From Toxonevra muliebris (Eukaryota > Arthropoda > Insecta > Diptera > Pallopteridae): a stretch of 64,000 nt of DNA. The stretch spans positions 60,834,079 to 60,898,078 of the forward strand of contig OY829327.1 of NCBI GenBank assembly GCA_963691655.1. The letters are read 5' to 3'. Shown piece by piece: positions 1 to 11,095 of the stretch (its first letter is position 1; the number at the start of each line of letters is the position of its first letter). The position numbers and the translations under genes are program-made. Under the pieces are notes generated by a model. That model worked only from the letters and a program-made list of their open reading frames with translations, was not told the origin of the DNA and made no database searches.

Positions 1-145
1 AGAGGGAGCGTAAAAAGTGACGTGATCGTCGATCATTTGACCGTCTGCATAACATAGCCCGTACAGACTTCGTCGTACTTGCCAATTCTGGTTTGCTTTC
101 TTCGATGCTACAATTTTCTTGACATTTCGTTTTCATCGCATTCAT
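1..145 (-). CDS. Possible 5' end of a divergent gene (partial, leaves the window)
   Basis: An open frame of 48 codons starts with ATG at 145-143 on the minus strand and runs off the left edge with no stop. An in-frame TAA lies two codons upstream, so this is the first possible start, and the bases before it (ATCACA) suit insect initiation. A second in-frame ATG follows at 136-134. The N-terminus reads MNAMKTKCQENC and later becomes basic (RRSNDRRSR). I do not recognise the family and see no domain, signal peptide or membrane segment. It would be transcribed away from the ABHD17-like gene, with about 1 kb between the two starts. A 48-codon open run can occur by chance, so this is tentative. 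Confidence 0.35.
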   Translation of the reverse strand, partial: MNAMKTKCQENCSIEESKPELASTTKSVRAMLCRRSNDRRSRHFLRSL

Positions 146-1122
146 TGTGATTTAGAAAAACAAAAATTAGAATTTGTTAAATTATGCAATCAAATAAATG
201 CTTTGTATGCACACGGAAATTTGTTTTATAAAAATATCAAAACTTTGTCCATGTCATTTTTTGTTTTTTCATCTTATTTCCATGTGTCATACTGCGGCAG
301 CGAAATAATTTCGAACCTAGAATTTGTGTACGCAAAGAGAAAAAGCAAACAAATAATGGTTTGTAAAGTACAATTTCCCTGTAGAAATCTGCACGCAGTG
401 TATTTCAATTATTAAGATATATATATTATAGTGGCTGTTCACACGGGCGCAAGCATGAACGCCTGTCTGAAAGAGAGAGGTAGAAAAAATATATAGTTAG
501 AAAAAAAGATCTTACTATCTATTTTTTCTGCCTCTCTCTTTCAGACAGGCGTTCATGCATGCGCCCGTGTGAACATTCACATATACTATGGAATTCAAAA
601 AGGTACAATTTTCAAATAATTTGGGTACTTTCAATAAAATTTTAAATATCAACACTGTAGTTGGTACAAAAAATCCAACTGATTATTACAGACGTCCCTT
701 TGCAACGCTGTTGGTAGTTTACCCCTCGTTCTTTGTCGTATTTTCTCTTCGTAAAGTTGTGTGTGTGTGTGAATAATGCTGCAAAATATCTTTGTTGTAT
801 TGTTTCACTTTAAATTACTGAAAAATCAATTAGTGTAGATACTCTACATTTGTTTAAAAAAACTGTTTCAAATAAAAATTTATTAACAAAGATTTATTTG
901 ATTTTACTGCATGAAATGCATGAGGAAAAAATCACTTCGAAAATTGGAGTACGCGTTTATGTGTAACTGTATATAGCATAATTTCCGTAAGACCAGCGAA
1001 ATTGCTGCATTGATACTGTGTTACATCCCGAAACAACCACCAATCGAATTTGTAATACGAGAAGAATTATAAAACTGATTACTATTAACTAGACGGTTGT
1101 TGCATCGAACTACATCACTACA
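146..1122. other. 5' flank of the ABHD17-like gene
   Basis: No coding sequence is recognisable here apart from the hairpin at 437-575. The stretch should hold the promoter and 5' UTR of the ABHD17-like gene and perhaps of the divergent frame at the left edge. I see no convincing TATA box or initiator that I would place. Small open frames at 119-415 and 588-776 have no family resemblance. Confidence 0.5.
437..575. repeat. Near-perfect 138-bp hairpin (foldback MITE-like)
   Basis: The left arm starts GTTCACACGGGCGC and contains GAACGCCTGTCTGAAAGAGAG. The right arm is its reverse complement, ending GCGCCCGTGTGAAC. The arms are about 60 bp, nearly perfect, with a short A/T-rich loop. This is the form of a small foldback or MITE inserted in the promoter-proximal region. 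The superfamily is unknown and no clear target duplication was read. Confidence 0.75.
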
Positions 1123-1586
1123 ATGTTTAGCATTAGTGAGCTGTGCTGCATGTTTTGTTGTCCTCCATGTCCTGGGCCAATCGCTGCCAAATTGGCGTTT
1201 CAGCCTCCGGAACCCACCTATAAATTAACTCCGGCCGACGATACTAACGTAAAATACAACCTTCATTTGTTCGATCGCGCTGAGTGGCAATATTCTGAGC
1301 GAGATAAATCCAAAGTTGAGGCTTTCTTTACACGAACCTCTCGCGGGAATCTCATAACTTGCATTTATGTGCGTTGCACCAAAAACGCCAAATACACATT
1401 ACTTTTCTCGCATGGAAATGCCGTCGACTTGGGCCAGATGAGCAGTTTTTATATATCGCTTGGCACGCAACTTAATTGTAATATATTCGGTTACGACTAC
1501 TCTGGGTATGGAATGAGTGGCGGTAAGCCATCTGAAAAGAACCTTTACGCGGATATCGAAGCTGCTTGGCAGGCCATGCGAAATAG
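1123..1586 (+). CDS. ABHD17: ABHD17-family depalmitoylase, exon 1
   Basis: First coding exon of an alpha/beta-hydrolase of the ABHD17 (FAM108) family, enzymes that remove palmitate from proteins such as Ras at membranes. The four exons join to 858 coding bases (286 residues), close to the usual 290-310. The N-terminus [18 protein letters not shown] carries the family's cysteine cluster (residues 8, 9, 12, 13, 16), known to be palmitoylated for membrane targeting. [16 protein letters not shown] and YDYSGYG are hydrolase-fold landmarks. The catalytic triad is Ser169 (GQSIG, exon 2), Asp234 (exon 3) and His263 (exon 4). The exon ends AATAG/gtacat in phase 2. The start is the only one that preserves the cysteine motif. 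The following intron is 9.3 kb and packed with transposon remains. Family assignment is very secure. Confidence 0.96.
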
Positions 1587-2367
1587 GTACATAGTGTAAC
1601 ATTAATTTATGCAAATTTTGTAAAACTACAAGTAAGAATTAAGTTTCAAGACTAAAAAGATGACTACTTATCACTAACGGATCCATAGTTGGTTTAGGGC
1701 TGAAAAATAATGGTTTAATAATGCTTTTAATGCTCCAGTATTTTATAGTACAGGAACGGGTCCCAAAAAAAAAAAAAAAAAAAAAATTTGCTGCATTTGT
1801 AACGCATTTCTCAACACTGGCTATTAACAAAGTCAAGTGGATTTAGAAAGCCCAAAAATGTAAAATTTTTATACATCACAAAAAAAAAAATTTTTTTTTT
1901 TAAGTTAAGGGTATTTTTAAATATATTTCAAAAATACAAGACTAACAAAGAATTGTTCTTTCATATCAGGTTTACATGGTATTATATTTTTCTCGGCAAA
2001 ACTCGTTGCATCTGAAAGTACACAATACATTCTGAATTTTTGAGATATTTTTTTTTCCAGATATTTTTCACTGAAAAATAATGCGTATTTTTTTTTTATT
2101 TGAATATATTTTTTTTATTAAGTATTAATGTTTAAAACTTTTAGATATCAATTGCCTACAGTATAAACTTTTCAATATAGAAAATATATACTAAACATTT
2201 TGTATATACAAGGAATACATTTCTTACCGTTTTGTAATGAGAAAAATGAATCATCAGAGCTCATTGTGGTCTTTCATTGTGGAGCTCCATAAAATAATGA
2301 AATTCAGTGTATGTACCAGGTACCCAACATAGAACTAGCATTTATTAAAAACGGAAATGGATAAAGA
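1587..2367 (+). other. Start of ABHD17 intron 1, no recognisable element
   Basis: AT-rich intron sequence with several homopolymer A and T runs (for example near 1767-1786 and 1879-1902). I see no conserved coding sequence or clear transposon end. The open frame at 1639-1836 on the minus strand is built partly from such a run. Confidence 0.5.
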
Positions 2368-2537
2368 GTGGCGGATTTCGAAACGGCCGTCTAATTGCCT
2401 GTGTCTATATACACTGTTGTTGTTTGACTACAAAACGTTAATTAAGCCTGTTATATATGTTAAATAAAACCAAGATATGAACTGAAGTCATGACTTTGAA
2501 AAATTAACACTTAGATTTAATTTTCATAGTCTCCCTA
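2368..2537 (-). repeat. Interspersed repeat shared with 31051-31793
   Basis: GTGGCGGATTTCGAAACGGCC at one end, then CTATATACACTGTTGTTGT and TCATGACTTTGAAAA, to CATAGTCTCC. The same order, inverted, is found at 31051-31226 and 31540-31710, with a partial copy at 31725-31793. It is therefore a dispersed repeat family. No coding content; class unknown. Confidence 0.7.
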
Positions 2538-3097
2538 AAAAATCGGAAATGTTTTTTTGTTTTTTTTGTTTTCTAGGCTTAAATGATTTATTAATATTTA
2601 AGTAAAATTTATTTGCACAAATTGCAATTCAACAATCAGCGGCTTTCTGTCTTTTCTTATTTGTTAAAAAATATTAGAATTCTTAACATTTCACCCAATA
2701 ATTCATATGGAAAAAATTTCGTTAAAAAAATCAAGGAAGATAGTTTTCCTAAAAGTTGGAAAATATATGTCGTTGCATTTATATGGTTCTAATAAATGTA
2801 ATGATTAACTAGGGATCGGGAATTAATTGTGCTTCCCAAAATAGCGAAGAGGAAACTAAAATGTTAAGTTGAGGTTAAGTTACATATGATTTTTATTTTT
2901 AGTAAAATTTTTAAATCTGCCTAGCCGGCACTTAGATTTATTATTGAATCTTTTAACAATCTTGCACATAAATCTCAGCGTATATGTAAATGTTCAGAGA
3001 AGATTATTTCCGATCAAAATGAGCCACCAAATATTTTTTTAAAACAATTATTCAAATCCCAAGATTCAGAAACGATTTATTTTGTGAATCACTCAAG
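2538..3097 (+). other. Intron sequence without a recognised feature
   Basis: AT-rich intronic DNA. I see nothing coding. GCCTAGCCGGCACTTAG near 2919 resembles part of the Tc1-like terminus at 4561-4572, but is too short to assign. Confidence 0.4.
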
Positions 3098-4572
3098 GAT
3101 TGTTTTGCACTAAAATCAATTGTACTTTAAATGACTTCTTAAGTTCACTAAAATAATTTTTGTCAAAAATCGTTTTTATTCAAAACAAAGTGTATTGCCA
3201 TTTATTATAAAAAATTAAAAGTACAAAATTATGTTGCAAATAAAAAAAGAAAGAAGTAATATTAAATTAAAGTCTGAATTGAAGAGGTCAAAATATTTGC
3301 AACGAGAAAAAGTCAATGTGAAAATTGAAGAAAAATCGAAAAAGTTTTCAAAACTTTGTCGCATATCCATTATTAGCGATCACTGTTGCATGGCCACGTA
3401 GCATTGGCTCTATTAAATGCTTCGACTGATCGATTCGAACTCTTTTCCATTGCTTTTGAACATCCTCATACAGATCCTCCAGTTTCGTGCCAGTCTTTCG
3501 CTTCACGAGCATCCAATGGCTCTCAACAAATGAGAAACTGTAAATTTTTTTGAACCAAGGCAAGCTTTTACCAATTTAGACGTGCGCTTTGGGTGATGAT
3601 CCATTCAGGCAAAATTTCCAAGTTAGCCTACAATAGTATAATTTTTCTTAAAATGTTTTTATAATCGTTGTATTTCATGGTTCCTTGAATGTGGTGCGTT
3701 GGACCCATACTATTAGCTGAATAGCAGCCCCAGACCACAATACAACCTCCTTGGAGCTTTACCGTACCTGGTGTATGTCTAGGGTCGACTCTTTTACCGT
3801 ATGGCCTTTTTAATAATCTTGATTCTACTTTCTGATTCGCTTTCATCAATTTCGTGATTTTGTTAGTTTTCTACACGTTTCTTTGGAGGTCTTTCACCTC
3901 TATGACGCAGATCAACGATACCGCTGTTAACAATTCGCGAAATTGTCGGCTTGTGTACTGAATATTTTTTCAAAATTTTTTTCTTAAGATGAGCTATTTC
4001 TCCTCCTTTCACTCTAAGTCCAATTGAGAGCCATTGGATGCTCGTGAAGTAAAAAATTAGTACGAATACGTTTAAGAAACTGGAGAATCTGTATGAGGAT
4101 GTTCAAAAGCAATGGAAGCGAGTTCGATTGGATCAGACGAAACATTTAATAGAACCAATGCCACGTAGACGTGCAACAGTGATCGCTATGCAACAAAGTT
4201 TTGGAAACTTTTTCGATTTTCCTTCAATTTTCACAGTAACTTTTTCTAGATGCAAATATTTTTTACCTCTTCAATTCAGACTTTAATTTAATATAACGTC
4301 TTTCTTTTTTTATAATAAATGGCAATAAATACATTTTGTTTGGCATTAAAGTCCGAGAGCATACCGATTAAAAACAAAAAAATTTTCAATCACTCGTCTT
4401 TATCGTCACAAATTTAACTGTAATAGCGATTACGTGTTCCGGTAACTTTTTTTATTTGCATTAAAATATACTCCTTAGTTGTGTTGTGTATTCGCATCAT
4501 TAGGACTTAATGAGTTAAGAAGTCATTTAAAGTACAAGTGATTTTGGTTGCAAATGATATGGCCGGCACTGT
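3098..4572. mobile_element. Tc1-like transposon remnant, inverted (tail-to-tail) composite
   Basis: The minus strand from about 4020 down to 3348 encodes pieces of a Tc1-like transposase: an HTH segment (KKYSVHKPTISRIVNSG, about 3890-4000), RVDPRHTPGTVK plus VVWGCYSANSMGP (3628-3849), and a C-terminus ending KHLIEPMLRGHATVIANN (3348-3563). From about 4023 to 4200 the C-terminal part is present again on the plus strand (LENLYEDVQKQWKRVR). The flanks are inverted copies of each other: AAGAAGTCATTTAAAGTAC occurs near 4516 and as its complement near 3120. The right end CCGGCACTG/TA fits a Tc1 terminus with TA target. Several frames are broken, so it cannot be active. The arrangement suggests two inverted copies fused by deletion. 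Confidence 0.85.
3348..4020 (-). pseudogene. Tc1-like transposase, broken
   Basis: Remains of a DDE transposase in at least three frame segments: an HTH region near 3890-4000, a central segment around the second conserved block (VVWGCYSANS, 3628-3849), and the C-terminal segment (3348-3563) with LEDLYEDVQKQWKRVRID. Between them there are stops and frameshifts, and no continuous catalytic domain can be read. The family usually encodes about 340 residues in one exon. It is nested in the intron of the ABHD17-like gene, antisense to it. Confidence 0.8.
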
Positions 4573-5654
4573 ATGTTAGTATGAAACCGATATGTGAAAA
4601 ACCTTCTATATTTCCAATTCTTTATTAATTATGTAATTATTTAGTAGAAAAAATTAAATAGAATTTAAATTTTATTTAAGAAAAATTAAATTTTTAATAA
4701 GAAACCATTTACGCAATTGTGGCGCGGTATAGCAAAATGCAATTCTATTAAAAAAAAAAGTGTGAATGTATGTTTTTTTTTTTTTTTTTTTTGTTTTACC
4801 ACATCCTGTATAAGAGAATGCATGATTCCAAATACTCGTCCTGCGATATGATACGGTTAAGATCTAATGACTGTTATGGCCATTTCTACAATAGAACTTT
4901 ATCGTTTTCTTTAAATTTCATGTGTCCTTTGATGCTACACATGATAGTGTTGCACTATCATTGTATCCACACCAATAACATTACCCCAAACTTTCAAGGT
5001 AGGATGTCTTTATTATGTCTATATTTAGATTTTAAAATAGCACAGGAACAAAATTTTTTTTTCTTAGAATTAAATGGCTGAGATAACTTTGTCATCTGTA
5101 TTATGGAATTTCTTCTTTTTGCACGTATAGGCCCAATAGTACTAAAACATTAATTTTGGACTCGTCTGTCCTGATGGACTTAAAATCGAGCAAAGAAATC
5201 AAATTGACTAAAGGTAGCAAAAGTTATGTTACGGACGAAATTTAGTAGAAAATCTAATGTTTGTATAAAAAAAGTTGGGGAACCTCTCAGAGTTGAATGC
5301 AATTTGGGAGTAAATCTGAACATAGATATAATAAAGATATACAACCTTGAAAGCTTGGGGTAATATGTCCTCATTGTTGATACAACGGTGGCGCAGCAGG
5401 ATATTAACTGTAAGCTTAGCACCAAAAGACACATGAAATTTAATTTAATATGCCTTAGGTAAACCACTTCCGTGTTTTTTTTTTTAACAGACAATTACAA
5501 ATTGGGAAAAAAAGATAGGTTTGAGGGCCGAGAAAATTTATTTATTTATTTTATTTATTTTAATTCAGAAAATTTATAAAGTTCAGTTAAAAATAGTGAA
5601 AAGTTTCAACATAATTCTATAAATTTTAACATTAAAATCAATAACAAAGTGTTA
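4573..5654 (+). other. Intron sequence without a recognised feature
   Basis: AT-rich DNA with T runs (about 4770-4791). Predicted small frames here (4770-5081, 5180-5494) show no family similarity that I recognise. Confidence 0.4.
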
Positions 5655-5941
5655 CAATTATGCAATAATTATAAAAACATTACACGGTGCGACAGTAAAA
5701 AATACCTGGGAATGGATACTATTTTTCTTGTAGGGCTTCTTTATAAAATAGTGGGTAGAAACATCGCCAAAGTTGAGAAAATACGAAAAAAGTGAAAAAA
5801 AATTGTGTTTGCTGGACAAATACACACAAATTTCTCAAGACTCTTGTTTTAATCGACAAGTCCTACAAGAAAAATTGTATCACTTCCCAGGTATTTTTTA
5901 CTGTCGCACCGTGTAATGCTTTTATAATTATTGCATAATTG
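5655..5941. mobile_element. MITE with ~57-bp terminal inverted repeats
   Basis: The left arm at 5655-5711 contains ACGGTGCGACAGTAAAAAAT and ACCTGGGA. The right arm at 5885-5941 is its near-perfect inverse (TCCCAGGTATTTTTTACTGT and on). The whole is about 287 bp and non-coding, as expected of a short non-autonomous DNA transposon. The terminal GTGCGACA resembles the left end of the element at 9173-10509, but relatedness is uncertain. Confidence 0.8.
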
Positions 5942-6139
5942 AACGCATCTTGTGTTTAGCTCATTTATAGCATAATTAGTTATGTGGGACGTAACGATAA
6001 ATAAGCGATTTTGCCTTAAATCTCGAGGCGGAATACAAAAATTAAATAAATCGGTTAATTGCGCAATTTGTATTGAAATTAATAATATTAAAAGCAAATA
6101 TTAAAGATAAGTAAATTCTTCTCTCATATTAAAACTGAA
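5942..6139 (+). other. Short intron spacer
   Basis: No recognisable content between the MITE and the LINE remnant. Confidence 0.4.
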
Positions 6140-6680
6140 GACCAAGCAATTTGCGTCTCCCGATGTAAGAGGGAAGATAATCATTCCAATGCAAATTTAG
6201 TAAAAACTTTTTGAACCCTTTCAATTTTATTAGAATGAACGTCATAATACGGACTCAAAGAGCAATAGTCCAGGCGACTTCTAACTAATGAGATGTAAAG
6301 CGATTTCAATGTTAGAGGGTCAATTAAATCTTCAATGTTTCTTCTTATAAAGCCAATCATAGCGAAAGATTTAGAAACAATGTAATCAATATGCTTGGAA
6401 AACGAAAGTGTCGAGTCAGAAATAATTGCTTAGTCTTTCAACTCATAGTACCTATTTAAAGAGCAGTTACCCAATATATTATCCAAATAAATATTTTTAA
6501 CCGTTTTAAAGTAAGTAACGATACTTCATTTCTCAACATTAAGATATAGATTGCTTGCTATGCCCCATCACTCAAAAGCCATAATATCAGAGAAGGTATT
6601 GGTTCACTTTGAATTTTGTAAGGTCATAAGCGCCAGGAAAACTTTCGCAGGGAGCTTATTCCAAAAACAACGGTACGACA
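6140..6680 (-). pseudogene. LINE reverse-transcriptase C-terminal remnant
   Basis: Read on the minus strand, this stretch encodes DSTLSFSKHIDYIVSKSFAM, then DPLTLKSLYISLVRSRLDYC and YYDVHSNKIERVQK, and nearer its 3' end YRCFWNKLPAKVFLAL. This is the thumb/C-terminal part typical of insect non-LTR retrotransposons after the reverse-transcriptase core. It contains stops and frame changes, is 5'-truncated and is antisense to the ABHD17-like gene. The exact clade is not certain. Confidence 0.7.
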
Positions 6681-7907
6681 GAGAAAAAAACTATCTTGGC
6701 AATGCAAGAATAAAGTAATGTTGCTACGGTGCTTCAAGGAGTGAATAGAGCTGGAAATTGAAAGCTGCTTCTAGTTGAAAGGTTTAGGTTAAGCTAAACT
6801 TATAGTTAATTTTTTTTAACGATATACACATCCCTAGTAACAAGTGACTATTACAGCTTAGTCCGAAATTTATAAAAAAAAAATATCTAATATCTTTTTC
6901 AGCGGGTGTTGCTATGGTATTCGGCAATAAAACGACCTCAAAATATTGATTTTGATGTGGCAATAACCCTTTAAATTTAAAATCCAAAATAGCCTGCGAT
7001 AGGGAAAGCAAATTGCATAATTTACATTTCTATAAAAAAAATATATGTAAAAAAATAATAATAAAATTAAATAAATAAATGAGCCATGCATGTCGAGAAA
7101 CACAGACTCCTGATCATTTAGGAGGAATTCACAGGTCGAGATGTTGAACATTTTACATTCATTGATGAATCTATAACAGAGAGTAAATTGTAATCAGATG
7201 TACGCAGGCAGGATTTAGTTTGATGATCTCAGTAAGAAGACTCTTCCATTGATTTAATCCTGCTACTGCGATTTACAATGTCACGCTTTATATCCTTCTG
7301 ATCAGATAGTTCGTTGCTTACTCTTTCATAGAGTCTGCAACGTAGTTAGCCTTGCAAGCTTAGCGTCTTACGGGAAGTAATACCCTAAGCTTGGAAACCT
7401 CAGTGAAACTGTCGTGGAACTATTTACCATATATATAACTCAGTCAACATTTCCCTGACTCCGGGTGATATTTTTTATGAAAAGCATTTTAGAATATTTA
7501 ACCAAAGAATATATAATACATAGAAGGCGCATCTCTCAAAATTTTTCCAAAATATGTTGCCTTCGTTTCGGGGGCGGGCAGTCGCAGTAAAGAGGAAGAG
7601 CAAAACCACTAATTTATTTTGCTTTTACTCTCCCCCATGCACTCTCATGATGTTTTTTTTTCTTAGGCTCTCGCACATCGCTACAGAGTGCTGCTAAGTG
7701 AGACTGCGTATAGTTTCATATAAATGGGTTTTTTGCGGAGAATATGCAGGTACACGTGTTTTTTTGCGTTGTTGCCGAATATCAATATTGCTTTCTAACC
7801 TAACTGATTTTTTTTTTCAATTTGTGACCCAAGATTATGGTCGTCGCAAAATTTCTTTTTTGTAATATTTTTTGTTTTGTATTCGAAAAAGCATAAAAAG
7901 TATAAAT
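6681..7907 (+). other. Intron sequence without a recognised feature
   Basis: No coding or terminal-repeat signal that I can support. There is an A/T-rich block around 7030-7080. The open frames at 6784-7151 are unconvincing. Confidence 0.4.
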
Positions 7908-8394
7908 TAGGGCTGTGCGATTAATCGTTTAATCAACAATTCTGAGCACTTAAAATGATGATTAATCAATTATTCAATTAATCACGATTTTGATTAATCC
8001 AAATTGAAATTATTCGATTAATCGAGATTTTGATTAGTTGGAAAAAAATTATTCGAACAATTTCTTTTTTTTTCCAATTTTATGTATTTTTTTCAATATT
8101 TTTCTTTGCGCTTTCTTTTGCACAACCAATTTCTGCAATGGTGGAACTATGCCCCACCTCGCAAAAAAGATAGTATTGAAAAAAAATCCAACAAATTAAA
8201 AATAAAAACAAATTTTTTGAATATGTTGTTCGAATAATTTTATTCCAAACAATCAGGATCTTGATTAATCGAATAATTTTAATTTGGATTAATCAAAATC
8301 CTGTTTAGTCGAATAGTTTGCATTTTGATTAATCAAAATCCTAATTAATCGAACAATTGTATAGTCAAGCATTTCGATTAATCGCACAGCCCTA
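7908..8394. repeat. Foldback element rich in ATTAATCGA motifs
   Basis: It begins TAGGGCTGTGCGATTAATCG and ends with the exact inverse CGATTAATCGCACAGCCCTA. Between lie many direct and inverted copies of GATTAATC/ATTATTCGA, so the whole 487-bp unit can fold back on itself. It is non-coding and flanked by AT-rich DNA. It looks like a foldback transposon or MITE; superfamily unknown. Confidence 0.8.
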
Positions 8395-9172
8395 GTTGCA
8401 ATCAATCGATTTAGAAAGTTTTTAAGGGGGCACCTCCAGTAGTAACTTAAAAAAAAAAAAAAAATCGACTTGTTTTTGGATTTTCTTAAAGTATATGTTT
8501 TCAAAAATATGTCTAAAAATTTGTTACTTTGACAGTTGGCCATTTTATTAAATGTGCATATTTTTTCAAATCCTTCGGTTTATCACAAGATAATCTTGGA
8601 ATAAAAGTAAATCTATTTCATTTTTGGATTTCAAATGATCTAGATTTGTAAGATATTGGTCACCGCAAAACATGTTTTTTAGAAAGGTGTCGACGGGATT
8701 GCTTATTACTCATAAAGTTTTAAATATTTTTGAATAGAAATTAGTTAATACATGTACCTTTAAATACTTAATATGTATATAGTTTTTATAAAATTATATA
8801 AATTTATAAAAATTCTTGAAAAATACCTATTTTTTCGCGTCACAAGTTATGAAAATACCAGCTCATATTACAAGCACGAAAACCAAAAAAAAAAAACATG
8901 AAAAAAAAGACAACAGCAAAGAGAAACAAATAATTTTAACCACTCATTGCTTTTATGAGAACCACTTAATTTTGAGCGTAAAGTGGAGCCAGTTATGGCT
9001 CCATAGAACAAAATTTTTGTGCCAATAAATTTGTTCGTGATGCGCCTTCTATGTATTATATATTCTTTGATTTAACCTTTTGGCGAAAAAGTTGTGACAA
9101 CTCGTTATATGTTTATTGGCAAAAATGTCTTATTTAAATAAATTTATAAAAATTAATGTTTTTTATTGATAA
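8395..9172 (+). other. Intron sequence without a recognised feature
   Basis: AT-rich DNA with an A run at about 8449-8464. Nothing coding that I can support. Confidence 0.4.
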
Positions 9173-10509
9173 CACAGTGCGACACAAAAAATCAATCCGC
9201 ACCGGACTATTTTTTTTTAAATCACTGGGTTTGTAAAAGTTAGCTCGATTTTTTTTTTTATTATTTTTTGAATTTTTTGATCCTCAGGCCATTTTGGGGT
9301 TTTTCATATACCACAATTTTGACTTATAAATTGATTTTTTCGAATGTATCCGATGCATGCCATCATGATTGTTTTTGGAAATGTAATTAATGTACAAATA
9401 AACCCATTATGTGAAGAATATATTTATTTATTTATTTGCTTAATAATATTTATTTATTTAGTTAAATAGAATCGAAAAGCCAGATATGGCCAAGTTTGAT
9501 TACAGAAAGAAAAATAGAGAGGGTAAACAATAAGAAAAATTAAAAGAAAGTAAAAATCAAATAAAGAATTGTTTTACTTGTTACAAGAAAAATATAAAAC
9601 TTAATTAAATTGAAAAAAAAGGAAAAATAAAGAAAAAAGAAAAAGGTGAAAGAGGAAAGAAGAAAGAAATGTAGAAACGGTAAAGGAAGAAAGAAGGGAA
9701 GAAAGAAGACCAAAGAACATAGCACTCCACCCCAAACGAAACATGAGGATGCCTCTTATGTAGTTGTATAATATATATCCTGAAACGCAAAAAAAAATTT
9801 TTTTTTTTAATCTAATTTCGAAAATATTTATAATTTCTTGCCACTTCTTCTAGTAAAAATGTACTAGAAGAAGTAATTTATAAAATATCCATACTAAATT
9901 GAACTTAAATTTTGCTTATTTGCTGGAACAGCATTTTTTGTACGAAATCTTAGGAAAAGATTAAATACTTAGATAAAAAAGAATTGTAGAAAAGTACAGA
10001 CTTTGTTTTTTCTTATTTCTTGATTTTATTATAAAAAATAAATTTGTTTATACCAAAACATTAGAGACAAGCTCTTTTTGATAATGGGCCATTTCCAACA
10101 TCAACATCTGAATTATCTGATTCAACACTAGAGAATTCCACTTCTTCCTCTCCTTCATTTTCATTTTCTTCGTGGTTGTATTGAAAAATATGTTTACTTC
10201 ACCAACATGTTTCGGCGAGTATGGCATCTAGAACTCGTTTTCCTCTATATCTGGACTTAAATGGCATCGCAGATTGATGATAGCGCTCTCCCCGCTCATC
10301 TGATTCTGTCGAATGGTTTTTTCTAACATTTCTTCACAAAACATGCATCGGATACATCCGAAAAAAGCAATTTATAAGTCAAAATTGTGGTATATGAAAA
10401 ACCCCAAAATAGCCTGAAACTCGAAAAATCAAAAAAAAAATTGAGCTAATTTTTACGAGTTTTGTAGCCAGATTCTCGTCCACTTTTTGTATGGCGTCGG
10501 ACCACTGTG
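9173..10509. mobile_element. DNA transposon, ~1.34 kb, with long inverted repeats
   Basis: The termini are CACAGTG (9173) and its inverse CACTGTG (10509). The arms extend to about 190 bp on each side, sharing TTTTCATATACCACAATTTT and ATCCGATGCATG. Between the arms is a minus-strand coding remnant (10073-10340) and non-coding DNA with purine-rich tracts. The superfamily is not certain. I see no clear target duplication. It lies in ABHD17 intron 1. Confidence 0.75.
10073..10340 (-). pseudogene. Coding remnant inside the 1.34-kb TIR element
   Basis: One minus-strand frame reads KNHSTESDERGERYHQSAMP, then FKSRYRGKRVLDAILAETCW, one in-frame stop (TGA), then KHIFQYNHEE, an acidic tract (ENENEGEEEVE) and GNGPLSKRACL before a TAA. 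ATAATAAAATC, containing AATAAA, follows. The acidic low-complexity tail and its place between inverted arms suggest the 3' end of a transposase or of a captured host exon. I do not recognise the family. Confidence 0.45.
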
Positions 10510-10862
10510 GGGTATAACTACAAGGTCTACACCTTTCAGAAAGATCAAAGAAAGACGGATATTTAAAAAAATTAACTCCAAAAGCAATTTTTGGGTTTCG
10601 GTGGTATTCTATGAATGAGAGATGTTACAAAATAACCATTTCTTAATAACCTTCAAGTTTTTATTTTTTGAATTGAAACCTTGAAACATATGAGTATAGT
10701 GGTTTTCGTGGTAGAAAATGTGTGTCGTACTCTCATGCCATAGCCATAGCCAAATCTCATGTATGCAATCTTAATATGATTGGACTCGATGCCAATAATG
10801 AAAGTATACTTTCTTAAAACATAATTATTTAACCAAATTTATATTGTTATTTCCTGTTACAG

Positions 10863-11042
10863 ATTTAACATTAGTCCAGAAACCATTATTTTATATGGAC
10901 AAAGTATTGGTACCGTTCCAACAGTTGACTTGGCTACACGTCATGAGGTAGGCGCAGTAATACTTCATTCACCATTGATGTCAGGTTTAAGAGTTGTCTT
11001 TAGAAACACTAAAAGAACCTGGTTCTTTGATGCGTTTCCAAG
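10863..11042 (+). CDS. ABHD17: ABHD17-family depalmitoylase, exon 2 (catalytic serine)
   Basis: This exon follows a pyrimidine-rich acceptor (TTTCCTGTTACAG) and continues exon 1 in phase (AG/A gives Arg155). It encodes [20 protein letters not shown], where GQSIG is the nucleophile elbow with catalytic Ser169, and then [12 protein letters not shown]. It ends CCAAG/gtaagt in phase 2. The next intron is only 53 bp (11043-11095). Conservation with other animal ABHD17 proteins is very high, so this exon is under constraint despite the transposon-filled intron before it. Confidence 0.97.
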
Positions 11043-11095
11043 GTAAGTTCCATTGTACATATCGAAGGAAACGTTTAATTTTATCTTTTATATAG

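Noticed and set aside
5180..5494. 104-codon minus-strand frame
   Set aside because: No recognisable motif; overlaps another frame of similar length in AT-rich intron, as expected by chance.
9540..9790. Hydrophobic Phe/Leu-rich minus-strand proteins
   Set aside because: They are translations of a purine-rich tract inside a transposon; composition explains the apparent membrane segments.
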